From CAIVND01 sp035532075 (GTDB taxonomy: Bacteria > Actinomycetota > Acidimicrobiia > Acidimicrobiales > Bog-793), in contig DATKRV010000024.1 in NCBI GenBank assembly GCA_035532075.1, positions 1 to 46,878 on the forward strand: a stretch of DNA of 46,878 nucleotides. Direction: 5' to 3'. Of the stretch, positions 34,063 to 42,347 are shown one piece after another. Below the pieces are notes generated by a model that searched no databases, was not told where the DNA came from, and worked only from the letters and a program-made list of their open reading frames with translations. The position numbers and the translations under genes were made by a program. Position 1 is the stretch's first letter. Each line of letters starts with the position of its first letter.

Positions 34063-34854
34063 CTAGCGCATCACCGATCCACCGTCGACGACGATCGTCT
34101 GTCCAGTGATGAAGTCGCTGTCGTTGCTCGCGAGAAACACGGCTGCGCCGACGATGTCCTCCGGCGATTCGAGCCGACGGAGCGCGCGGCTCGAGATGGC
34201 GCCCGAACGCATGGTCACGGTCTTGTCGTCTGGATCCTCTTCGGAGAGGGTGTTCCCGGGTGCGATCGCGTTAACGCAGATACCGTCTCCGCCGAGCTCG
34301 CGTGCGAGCGTCCGGGTGAAGCCAAGGACCGCTGCCTTCGAGGTGACGTAGTGGATCTGGGTGTTCGTCCCCTTGAACGCCGTACCCGACGAGATGTTGA
34401 TGATCTTTCCGCTCCGTTGACTCCTCATAATCGGCGCGACCGCCCGACACATCAGCCAGGTTCCCTTGACGTTCGTCGACATCATCGCCTCCCACTCTTC
34501 GATGCTCAAGGCGTCAAAGCCAACTCGAGACATTGGAATTACAGAGAACATCGCTGCGTTGTTGAGGAGTATGTCGATCGTACCGAACGCGTCGACGACC
34601 GTATCGACACCAGCCGATATGACAGTGGGATCGGTAACATCGAGCGCAATCGCGAGACCCTCTCCATTTTGCGCGACGATCTCCTTTGCGACAATTTCAG
34701 CGCCCGGGAGATCGAGATCCGCGATAGCGACGCGCGCGCCCTCCGCCGCGAATCGAAGAGCGTAGGCGCGTCCGATTCCATGCGCCGCGCCGGTAATGAG
34801 AGCGACCTTTCCCTTGAGGCGCTGGCCCTCCTCTGGTCGGAGCGATAGTCCCAT
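34063..34854 (-). CDS. Short-chain dehydrogenase/reductase
   Basis: The 263-residue SDR has the nucleotide-binding GAAHGIGRAYALRF, the NNAAMF motif, catalytic Ser in NISSGTAFKG and YVTSK with Tyr and Lys. An Asp after the second strand (ADLD) suggests NAD rather than NADP. It should oxidise or reduce an alcohol/ketone; cis-diol dehydrogenases of aromatic pathways are often SDRs, so it may serve the locus to its right, but that is inference. ATG 34854 has AGGAGAG ahead. It follows the amidohydrolase gene by 33 bp in the same direction. Confidence 0.9.
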   Translation of the reverse strand: MGLSLRPEEGQRLKGKVALITGAAHGIGRAYALRFAAEGARVAIADLDLPGAEIVAKEIVAQNGEGLAIALDVTDPTVISAGVDTVVDAFGTIDILLNNAAMFSVIPMSRVGFDALSIEEWEAMMSTNVKGTWLMCRAVAPIMRSQRSGKIINISSGTAFKGTNTQIHYVTSKAAVLGFTRTLARELGGDGICVNAIAPGNTLSEEDPDDKTVTMRSGAISSRALRRLESPEDIVGAAVFLASNDSDFITGQTIVVDGGSVMR

Positions 34855-34887
34855 GACTCTCCTTAGATTGATTCGGTAAACGAGAAA

Positions 34888-35979
34888 CTAGAGACCGTAA
34901 AGTCGGGCAGGATTGGTCGTGAGGATCTTGTTCTTCTGAGCATCGTCGAGCTCGCCGCTGCGAAAGATCGCAATCGCGTCAAGTTCGCTCGAGGGATCGG
35001 CGTGCCCATAGTCTGTGCCGATCACCAGCCGATCCTCACCCATCTTGTGAAGCAGGTATTCGTGGTCGTCGTCGGTCTGGGTCGTAACGTAGATGTTTTT
35101 GGTTACAAATGGATTGTATGAAGCCGAGTATCGCTCGCCGTTGCGCCTTGCGATCTCGTGCATGATCCAGGGCACCCATTGGGCCGAGGTTTCGACGAAT
35201 CCCCATCGCACCTTCGGGAACTGTTCGGCCACGTCATTGCGCAGGAGGTCAAAGCAGGCAAGCACCGTCGGGACACGAAATGCAGCAAATCCCCCACCGT
35301 CGGTAAAACGCGTTCTGAGGATTTCAACGAAATCGGAGTTACCGTTGGCGATGTGCACAATCACCGCGAGGTCGAGTTCCTCCGCGAGTGCGTAGATCGG
35401 GAAAAAGTGCGGATCAAACATCATCAACTCGCCCGAATAAGGTTGCATGCAGATGCCGACTGCTCCGTTCTGTTTTGCAAATCGGATCTCTACTTTTGCA
35501 GCATCGATATCAAGTGTCGGTACGACGCAGGTCCAGCGCAGTCGATCCTTCCCCTCGCGCCATATGTCGGCCAGCCATCGATTCCAGCTCCGACAGAGTG
35601 CGACCTCGATGTCCGGGCGTCGCGTGACCTGTTCGATCCACAGGCTGTTGTGTAACACCTCGATATCGATGCCGAGTTCGGTCATGTGATCGAGACGAAG
35701 GTCGATGTCCTCCATCTTCCGAGCGGCCGCGTTGACGGAGATATTGCGAAGCGCAGTAGTGGAGTTTTTCGCGAACTTCTCATCAGAGGTCGCGGCGGTC
35801 CTCAACCCCGCGATCTTGCCGTCGATTAGCCAGTAGCGGACATTTGGGTCTGACGTCGATTGAATGATCTGCGGCCGGAACTTCATCTCTGAGGGTTCGA
35901 GATAGTCCCAGGTACGTTCGGTTTCAATGACGTGCGCGTCGGCATCGATGACACCTGTCTTTGCCTGTATCGCGGTCAT
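34888..35979 (-). CDS. Amidohydrolase family protein (amidohydrolase 2 / ACMSD-like)
   Basis: The 363-residue protein starts VIDADAHVIETERTWDYLEP, the form common in actinobacterial members of this TIM-barrel family, and has MFDPHFFPIYALAEE, AVIVHIAN with the metal His, WGFVETSAQWVPW and IGTDYGHADPSSE with the late catalytic Asp. Relatives hydrolyse or decarboxylate ring compounds, including decarboxylases of aromatic acids. The substrate here is open. ATG 35979 is preceded by GGGGAAAT. It heads a two-gene unit with the SDR. Confidence 0.85.
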   Translation of the reverse strand: MTAIQAKTGVIDADAHVIETERTWDYLEPSEMKFRPQIIQSTSDPNVRYWLIDGKIAGLRTAATSDEKFAKNSTTALRNISVNAAARKMEDIDLRLDHMTELGIDIEVLHNSLWIEQVTRRPDIEVALCRSWNRWLADIWREGKDRLRWTCVVPTLDIDAAKVEIRFAKQNGAVGICMQPYSGELMMFDPHFFPIYALAEELDLAVIVHIANGNSDFVEILRTRFTDGGGFAAFRVPTVLACFDLLRNDVAEQFPKVRWGFVETSAQWVPWIMHEIARRNGERYSASYNPFVTKNIYVTTQTDDDHEYLLHKMGEDRLVIGTDYGHADPSSELDAIAIFRSGELDDAQKNKILTTNPARLYGL

Positions 35980-36709
35980 GAGAATTTCCCCTGTTTTGCG
36001 GACATGCGAGTCGAGATCAATATCGGTTCGCCGTCACCCCCGCGCGATCGTATCGCCGGTTCAACTGCTCGGCCAACGGAACGCAATTGACGAGTCCGCC
36101 AAGCGATATCAGGCTCCAGAAAGGAGAGGTATAACCTCGCCAAGTGCCACTTTGAGGTGTTGAGCGACGACCTGATCTGTTCCCAGGGAGCATCTCTTTG
36201 ACGGCGATTCCATGGTTGGAAAAGATCGTCTGTGAGCGGAAAATGAGCTTTGTTGCACCCTCTGGGCGCGCATTGCCAGGGACCCCGGAGTATTAGACCT
36301 GCTCGCCTTTCGCTGCACCTCCCGATTCGCCAATTAGCGGAATGAGTCTTCCAATTTACGTGAACCACCTCTCCGGATCGTTCGACCTGTTATCTCCGAC
36401 CCACTTCAAGGCTCGTGTCAACGATCCTCAAACGAGGTATCACACGATGGATCTCGCTACGTTCTCTTCGCGGATAGTGTTGCCGCTCGTCCTTGCGAAA
36501 GGGTGTACCGGCGCGGACGGACTTGGATTTGCAGATCTTGAGTCGACATTGCCGAGCGAACATCGTCACGAATGACAACGATGCCGTCGGCTTACAAAGG
36601 AGAAAATTAGAATCAAGCCTTTCGTGAGTGATACGTTGCAGACTCAGTAGGGAGTCTGGTTACCAGTTACTGCTGTCGCTCTCGAACCAGATTTTTCATT
36701 TTTCTACTT
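35980..36709. other. Gene-free stretch, possible relics
   Basis: About 730 bp without a convincing gene. The longest plus-strand frame (36342-36575, 77 residues) has no motif, start signal or neighbour that supports it. The composition becomes clearly AT-richer after about 36300. A 7-bp inverted repeat, CAGACTC/GAGTCTG, lies at 36639-36658, upstream of the oxygenase promoter, and could be an operator. Confidence 0.4.
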
Positions 36710-36737
36710 TTGTTAAAGACTTCACTCGTTCTATAAA
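36710..36737 (+). promoter_or_regulatory. Promoter of the Rieske oxygenase gene
   Basis: TTGTTA (36710-36715) and TATAAA (36732-36737) are separated by 16 bp, in an AT-rich stretch. GAGGAGGGG at 36760-36768 then serves as ribosome binding site. Confidence 0.5.
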
Positions 36738-36772
36738 ATATCTTCCGCAAGGAAATTTTGAGGAGGGGCCTC

Positions 36773-38107
36773 GTGTTAAGTACCGATGACAACGCGCTCA
36801 TTACGCAGACGGATCCGGGTACTCCGATGGGAGTTTATTTTCGCCGGTTCTGGTTGCCGGCCCTGCTGAGTGAGGAGCTGCCCAAACCAGATTGTCCTCC
36901 TGTGCAAATTCCATTGCTTGGAGAGCGGCTCGTTGCGTTCCGAGACTCCTCAGGGAATGTTGGGCTTTTAGAGGCGAGGTGTCCTCATCGACATGCAAAC
37001 CTTTTTTGGGGGCGTTGCGAGGAGGGCGGAATTCGCTGCGTTTACCACGGTTGGAAATTCTCAATTTCGGGTGAGTGCTTGGATCAACCTGCAGAACCCG
37101 AAAATTCGAAATTCAAAGAGCACGTTCGAGCGATAGCGTACGAAACCCACGAGGCTGGTGGCATCATTTGGGCCTACCTCGGTCCGAAAGACAAGAAGCC
37201 GGAATTCCCCGAATTTGAATTTACCGTATTGCCAAGCAGCCATTCTCGAGCGACCAAGAGGCTACAAGAGTGCAATTATCTGCAAAACCTCGAAGGAGAA
37301 TTAGATTCGGCTCACGCTGAAATTCTCCATCGGGAGATCATGCCTGGAGAATCGATGATGCCTCCAGCTTCCCTCGTTCGACCTACATACTTTATTGCGG
37401 AGACCGAGTCCGGAATGCTTGCCGTGGCACGCAGAGACGATGCCAAGCACAGCTATTGGCGGATTACTCCTTTTCTTATGCCTGTTTATACGGTTATACC
37501 AAGTGCTATTGGCGCGACCAAGATCCTTACTGCCGCTGTTCCTCGAGACGATAGAAATATGTGGGGATTCACCGTCAGTTGGAATCCGGACCGTCCTTTG
37601 GATGACGTGGATATTGAGGCAGTGACGAGCGGGTCGGTATCTCACGTACGCATTCAAGAGGGCAGTTTTCGATCGGTGGCAAACGCTTCAAATAGCTACC
37701 TCATCGACCGGGAGCTTCAGCGAACGTCAAGTTTTACCGGCATTCCCGGCATTCGGTATCAAGATCTCGCGGTACAAGAGGATCAAGATGGGCCAATCCT
37801 CAGGAGAGACGAAGAGAATCTTGGTGTAACAGACCAAGCAATTAGAGCGCTGCGACAGATGTTGCTAAGCGGAGCTAAAAACTTACAAATGGATATAGAT
37901 CCCCCTCAAGTTAAGAATGTCTCTGCTTATAAGGTGCGTTCGGTGGTCGTGAGGGAATCTCCACTAGAAGGCGGGTGGTTAGATATTTGGGAAAGTGGAC
38001 AACCGGATTCAGTGAAAAGGGAGATGTCTGATTGGAAAAGAACCCAGATCGCTCTTGATCGCTCGGGTGTTGCTGACATCGAATCTGCCTCTCCTGTTTT
38101 CGGATGA
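36773..38107 (+). CDS. Rieske non-heme iron oxygenase (phthalate 4,5-dioxygenase type)
   Basis: The 444-residue oxygenase has a Rieske [2Fe-2S] domain with CPHRH (Cys70, His72) and CVYHGW (Cys89, His92), and the mononuclear iron site in NLEGELDSAHAEILH (His181, His186, with acidic residues before). The N-terminus DPGTPMGVYFRRFWLPALLSEELP is typical of Pht3-like oxygenases. It should hydroxylate or demethylate an aromatic acid. I use GTG 36773, because GAGGAGGGG lies just before it; the frame opens five codons earlier. A ferredoxin-reductase partner is needed but is not encoded in the window. Confidence 0.9.
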   Translation: MLSTDDNALITQTDPGTPMGVYFRRFWLPALLSEELPKPDCPPVQIPLLGERLVAFRDSSGNVGLLEARCPHRHANLFWGRCEEGGIRCVYHGWKFSISGECLDQPAEPENSKFKEHVRAIAYETHEAGGIIWAYLGPKDKKPEFPEFEFTVLPSSHSRATKRLQECNYLQNLEGELDSAHAEILHREIMPGESMMPPASLVRPTYFIAETESGMLAVARRDDAKHSYWRITPFLMPVYTVIPSAIGATKILTAAVPRDDRNMWGFTVSWNPDRPLDDVDIEAVTSGSVSHVRIQEGSFRSVANASNSYLIDRELQRTSSFTGIPGIRYQDLAVQEDQDGPILRRDEENLGVTDQAIRALRQMLLSGAKNLQMDIDPPQVKNVSAYKVRSVVVRESPLEGGWLDIWESGQPDSVKREMSDWKRTQIALDRSGVADIESASPVFG

Positions 38108-38120
38108 ATTGAGTGCAGGT

Positions 38121-38360
38121 ATGTCGCCCACGGCAATCGTGGGTCGGGGGCGTGCCATAACGGATGTGGCGAAAATGGAAGTCGGCGTCGTGTACGCCGA
38201 ACAGCGTGGAGAAGAGCCCCTTTCACTCGCTGAGGGCGTGTATGCAATGGTGGGCGTAGGTAATCGTGACGAATCGAGCACCATTTGTCCATTGCTCAAA
38301 TTCGATTATTTCGCCAACATGTCTTGGGAGCTTGAATGCGCCGGTGCAATATCGTGGTGA
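38121..38360 (+). CDS. Small protein of unknown function
   Basis: A 79-residue frame starts at ATG 38121, 13 bp after the oxygenase gene and in the same direction. It has no membrane segment and no known motif. The ribosome binding site is weak, and the opposite strand is also open, so it could be chance. Listed because it is the only frame that fits the 290-bp gap. Confidence 0.3.
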   Translation: MSPTAIVGRGRAITDVAKMEVGVVYAEQRGEEPLSLAEGVYAMVGVGNRDESSTICPLLKFDYFANMSWELECAGAISW

Positions 38361-38398
38361 AGTGCCCTGCATCTCATCAGAATGCATTTGTATACCTG

Positions 38399-39118
38399 CT
38401 AGATAATGCCAGCTCGTCTTTGGAAGTACTCCCAGGCACGATTGTCGCCTCGCCCTTTTTGGGCGGGGATCGCGCTCGCCGAGATTTCGCCCTCTTCCAA
38501 TGATCGATATTCGCCGAACATCATCGCTTCTCGTTGAACCTTCGCATTGCGATCCATGCCAATGCACATCGTGACCAGCGAGGCCATGTCGTTGCTGGCT
38601 ACGACACTTCCGTGTCCACGCATCAGCGCAATCGAACCTTTTCCCATTGATCGAGCCAGAGATCGTCCCTGTGCCATGTTACGCACGAGTAAATCGGTGT
38701 CCGAACCGAACTCCTCGGCAATGTCCCACACGGGCGCGGAGGTTCCGAGAAAGCGGGCAGTGTGGATTACTGCCTTCAGCGCAACATTCTTTGAGATGCC
38801 AAAAGGAAGAATTGAGAGCGTGTGATTGTGGCAGATCGCAGTTATATCGGGCCGTACTTCATAGATGGCGCCGTGAATGTATCGCTCAATGTAAGGGATC
38901 GAGTCCGAAGAATCCGCTGGCGTGCCGTCGTGAGAATAATTACAAATGTCGCCAGCTTCGATTACTTCCGGCGATCTGGCGCGAGACAAAAGGTATTGGC
39001 TCGGATTATCGGGATTACGGACGCTGATATGTCCATATGCATCCAATATTCCCTCATGGCCGAGAATTCGATTCGCAATGACGAGCTCTTCGATTGCGAT
39101 ATCCCGTAGATTTTTCAA
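38399..39118 (-). CDS. Class II aldolase/adducin family protein, decarboxylase-like
   Basis: The 239-residue protein has the class II aldolase zinc site (HNH in ITAICHNHT and RGHG near residue 168) and GHISVRNP near the start. The segment IERYIHGAIYEVRPDI resembles HCOMODA decarboxylase and 3,4-dihydroxyphthalate decarboxylase, which belong to this family. A role in removing CO2 from an aromatic or ring-opened acid is inferred. The start is TTG 39118 with GGGGGAGA upstream. It is on the opposite strand to the oxygenase and converges with it. Confidence 0.82.
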   Translation of the reverse strand: MKNLRDIAIEELVIANRILGHEGILDAYGHISVRNPDNPSQYLLSRARSPEVIEAGDICNYSHDGTPADSSDSIPYIERYIHGAIYEVRPDITAICHNHTLSILPFGISKNVALKAVIHTARFLGTSAPVWDIAEEFGSDTDLLVRNMAQGRSLARSMGKGSIALMRGHGSVVASNDMASLVTMCIGMDRNAKVQREAMMFGEYRSLEEGEISASAIPAQKGRGDNRAWEYFQRRAGII

Positions 39119-39721
39119 ATCTCCCCCTCACGAAACGCGTTTGTGCGGATGACGATACTCCGGAATGTGAACAGAGGAAATGAATGGACCATATGACGAA
39201 TCAGGTGAATCGAGATGACAAGGGAGTGCTAAAGATATGAAACAAGTTGGGTTCGATATCTGGGACCAATATCGATTTGGAGAAGTTGAAGCCGTTCAAG
39301 GTAAGGCGTATTTTATTGACGATCATCATGTTCGTCCGATAGAACTCGTCGAAAGTCTTGGAATTGACCGGTGCTATCTGATCGGTCACCCATCTTTGTG
39401 CATGGCTATGTAATCTCACCGAGAATCTCCACGCTTCGCGTTTCGTTGCGGGTTGGACTGAAAACGCTGATCCGAGCTCGAACCACTCAGCGGTACTGCG
39501 GGGAGAGGCTCGACGCAACAGGGGAAAGGGGGTGTGTCAATGAGAATCAAGGAGCTGAGCACGAGTACTCCAGTGATGCTTGGCAAGCACGATCTCTCCA
39601 ACATCAAGTGACACGAGATCAGTCTGACATCTTCACCCAGTTGTATGAGACATTGAGGATGAAAAAGTGCTTCGCGATTCGAATGTTTTGGTCGGAGTAA
39701 CACGAGCTAGGGGGATACACA
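39119..39721. other. Gap with possible gene relic
   Basis: About 600 bp between divergent genes. A 58-codon frame at 39237-39413 (+) ends with ELVESLGIDRCYLIGH, which looks like the nucleophile-elbow region of an alpha/beta hydrolase cut off directly after the GH. The frames beyond it (to 39700) show no matching continuation. I see a likely truncated hydrolase gene, not a working one. No clear promoter. Confidence 0.3.
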
Positions 39722-40648
39722 TTGGAACGAATACCTTTTGCACTTTCGAACTACGCGCATACTCAGCCTCTCATTTCAGGATCGGTGCCGATCGGGGGCG
39801 CGCCCCTAGAATTTTGTAATATTGAAGGTCAGCTCATCGCCACATTTCGTCGCATGGCACGGGAACAGCGTTACGGAATTTCTGAACTTGGCGTGAGTAC
39901 TGCTCTAATTGCGCGCGACCTGGGGGTACCTTTTAGTCTCCTCCCTGTTTTTGTGACCCGAAGGTTCGATCATGAGGCTATCTATGTAAATGGAGAGCGA
40001 ATACGATCCGCAGAGCAGCTCAATGGCCGCCGGATTGGGGTGCGCTCTTACACCGTTACGGACGCCGTTTGGTCACGGGCGGTTCTTTCAGAGAGTTGCG
40101 GTGTGGATCTCAAGAGTATTAGTTGGGTTGTTACTGGTGATGAACATATCGAAGGCTCCCGATTTCCCGCGGGTGTCGAATTCCTTCCGGGTGATTTGGA
40201 TTCCATGATCGAGGGCGGTGTTGTCGATGCAATTCTTCACCCCTACAGAGGAAGTGATCCTCGAATATTGCCGCTGTTTCCGGGAGTGCGGTCAGCTGAA
40301 GAGAGTTGGTACTCCTCGCACGGATACGTGCCGATTCACCATGTGATCGTGATCCGCGATGATGTCTTGCTGGAGTATCCATGGCTTTCGAGCACGCTGT
40401 TTGATGCGTTCTCAAATGCGAAGGCACATCTTTTGGAGATCATTCGCGAAGGGAAGGATTTGCCAGACTATGGCGACAACAGACATATCTACGGGGTGAA
40501 CTTCGCGAGCGAACTATTTGCTGCTGATCCCGTTCCCTACGGTATGGCGATAAATCGGCGTGCCCTGGAAGATCTGGTTCGCTTCGCGTCTGAACAGGAG
40601 ATCATTTCGGATGGTTGGCAACCGGAAGACCTATTTCTCGATTTCTGA
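39722..40648 (+). CDS. 4,5-dihydroxyphthalate decarboxylase-like protein (Pht5-like)
   Basis: The 308-residue protein matches the Pht5 family: PFALSNYAHTQPLISG, YGISELGVSTALIARDLGVPF, LPVFVTRRFDHEAIYVNG, LNGRRIGVRSYTVTDAVWSRAVLSE. The family has the fold of periplasmic binding proteins, but this one has no signal peptide, so it is an intracellular enzyme rather than a transporter part. Pht5 removes a carboxyl group from dihydroxyphthalate, giving protocatechuate. The start is TTG 39722 after GGGGGAT. Pairing with a Pht3-type oxygenase supports a phthalate-like pathway; the exact acid is open. Confidence 0.82.
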   Translation: MERIPFALSNYAHTQPLISGSVPIGGAPLEFCNIEGQLIATFRRMAREQRYGISELGVSTALIARDLGVPFSLLPVFVTRRFDHEAIYVNGERIRSAEQLNGRRIGVRSYTVTDAVWSRAVLSESCGVDLKSISWVVTGDEHIEGSRFPAGVEFLPGDLDSMIEGGVVDAILHPYRGSDPRILPLFPGVRSAEESWYSSHGYVPIHHVIVIRDDVLLEYPWLSSTLFDAFSNAKAHLLEIIREGKDLPDYGDNRHIYGVNFASELFAADPVPYGMAINRRALEDLVRFASEQEIISDGWQPEDLFLDF

Positions 40649-40734
40649 ATAGGAGAACGCAGTCCGTTCGGTGCTCGCAGTTAGGGAATCACATAAGTTG
40701 TCCAACGACGGTTGGTATCCATCAAGGGGGAATT

Positions 40735-41520
40735 TTGACAATCATCGAATCGAAGCTGAAAGGTGAGGTGAGCGAAGCATGCAAGATACTTGCAATGCAG
40801 GGGTTGCTCCACGAATCGGTCGGTCACGTCAGTGCTCGGGTCTCAACGAATGAATTCGAGATTCGCTGTCGTAGTATCGGGAGTGAGGACGGACATTTGT
40901 TTTCGCGTGAAGAAGATGTCCGCCGAGTGACTTTAGACGGAGAGAGCGTCGAGGCTTCCGATGACTACGTCCTCCCAATCGAATTTTCGTTGCATGCCGA
41001 GCTATATCGCGCACGTCCGGAGGTTGGATCGATTGTCCACGCTCATCCTCTAGGTACCCTGTTATGCGGATTAACGGGGATAGAGCTCCTGCCCATTCGC
41101 GCCTACACGTACGAGCCGATGCGTATTGTCCTAGATGGAGTCGCTAGCTATGAGAGCGCGGCGATGATCGACCGCAAGGAGAGAGCTTTCGCATTGCGTG
41201 ACGCAATGGTAGGGGCCAACGTGTGCATCATGCGTGGGCATGGAATAACGACTCTTGGTAGAAACGTTGCAGAAGCATCTATGCGCGCAATTTATCTTGA
41301 AAAAGCTGCGCGAGCGAACTGGATCATTCAGTCGAGTGGTCGGTCAGTGGTTGCTCTGCAGCCAGAGGAGGAAGAGGACGTACAATCGGAGAATAGCCCT
41401 GCACCTACAGCAAATGATGTGTCCAAGCATTGGGGTGAGTTCGCTTGGCGGTACTATCGGCGACTCATGCAAGAGAGCGAAGCAGGTCGAGTTTGGCCGC
41501 CCGACAAGTTTTTGCCCTGA
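40735..41520 (+). CDS. Class II aldolase/adducin family protein (second copy)
   Basis: The 261-residue protein has GHVSARV, EFSLHAELYRARPEVGSIVHAHPLG with two zinc His, and IMRGHGITTLG. It is a distant paralogue of the minus-strand protein at 38399-39118 and not a recent duplicate. I use TTG 40735, which has AAGGGGGAAT upstream; the frame is open earlier across the end of the decarboxylase gene. It likely works with the decarboxylase in the same pathway. The C-terminal 50 residues (Glu-rich, then WGEFAWRYYRRLM) resemble those of ring-acid decarboxylases in this family. Confidence 0.82.
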   Translation: MTIIESKLKGEVSEACKILAMQGLLHESVGHVSARVSTNEFEIRCRSIGSEDGHLFSREEDVRRVTLDGESVEASDDYVLPIEFSLHAELYRARPEVGSIVHAHPLGTLLCGLTGIELLPIRAYTYEPMRIVLDGVASYESAAMIDRKERAFALRDAMVGANVCIMRGHGITTLGRNVAEASMRAIYLEKAARANWIIQSSGRSVVALQPEEEEDVQSENSPAPTANDVSKHWGEFAWRYYRRLMQESEAGRVWPPDKFLP

Positions 41521-42242
41521 GGCGAGAACTGGGCCATCAAAGGTAGCAACCTGGAGGGGTTTGGAATGTCGAACCACCTTGAGCTCACCAACGGTTTTTC
41601 GTCCGTCGCTGGATCGACGAAAGGTGATTTGGCATAAGGCGAGATTTGATGACGAATTCTCGAAGGTTCTCGTACCTGATTCACTGCGAGACGAAAAGGG
41701 AATCGTGCTTATATTTGGATCATCTCCGACGCCGGTACGCGAGGCGGTTGATGTCCGTGGCATTGGGGCTCAATTGTGTTCATCATCGGAGGTGATAGGC
41801 CTTTCAGGTATTTGTTTTATTGAAATGACCCTCTTGAAGTTGACGCCGTCCCTGTGAATTGATTGTGAAGGACTCGCGACGAGGTGGGAAGTCCTGTATC
41901 GCCCGGATCTGCGGGAACGCGGCATTGTTGTGCTCACCGCTCTCGCACGGCAAAGATGATGTGCTGCAGCGGATCAAGTTGTTGAATTCACCACTCAGGT
42001 GATGGAGTACCCTTGCTGAAACCACCGTGTGCGAATCGAACCAGCCTCGGTGGCGGTACCGACACCTTCGACCTAAAAGGTGACAGCAACGTCCACGCAA
42101 AGAGGAGTTGCGATGCGAGAATAAAATTGGCGAGTGCATTGAGCGATTGCCCGCCGATGCTCCGCCGACTACCGGTGGGACAGGGTGAGTGACTGGCGCG
42201 TCGTCGACCAACTATCTCGATGCAATAGATCGTAGACCTATC
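41521..42242. other. Gap with gene relics
   Basis: About 720 bp. At 41566 an ATG with a good GGAGGGG site starts a frame that stops after 23 codons, which looks like the beginning of a lost gene. At 41885-42019 (+) the frame reads LYRPDLRERGIVVLTALARQ, stop, then QVVEFTTQVMEYPC. These resemble the two ends of a carboxymuconolactone decarboxylase-like protein with the middle lost. The rest shows nothing that I recognise. Confidence 0.3.
41885..42019 (+). pseudogene. Possible carboxymuconolactone decarboxylase relic
   Basis: The segment LYRPDLRERGIVVLTALAR is like the LS.R.REL.....ALG motif of the CMD/AhpD family, and VVEFTTQVMEY, in the same frame after a stop, is like the EEI.EV..QVA.Y motif. 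The catalytic Cys-containing middle is absent. This is a pattern match by eye only. Confidence 0.3.
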
Positions 42243-42278
42243 TTGACAAACAGGTTACAGTCTGTAACTATCTGTAAC
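42243..42278 (+). promoter_or_regulatory. Promoter with palindromic operator before the ABC importer
   Basis: TTGACA (42243-42248) and TAACTA (42265-42270) are spaced by 16 bp. Between them lies the perfect palindrome GTTACAG-T-CTGTAAC (42254-42268), whose right arm enters the -10 box, and a third half-site CTGTAAC follows at 42272-42278. A bound repressor would block the polymerase. No regulator gene is next to it. Confidence 0.65.
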
Positions 42279-42347
42279 GCGATACAGGCAGGAAGCGGCG
42301 ACCAGAAGGTTGCCGAATGATGATTGATATCAACTGGGGGGATTTTA

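Noticed and set aside
34054..34848. 264-codon plus-strand frame
   Set aside because: Antisense to the SDR gene, which has the nucleotide-binding motif and YxxxK catalytic site.
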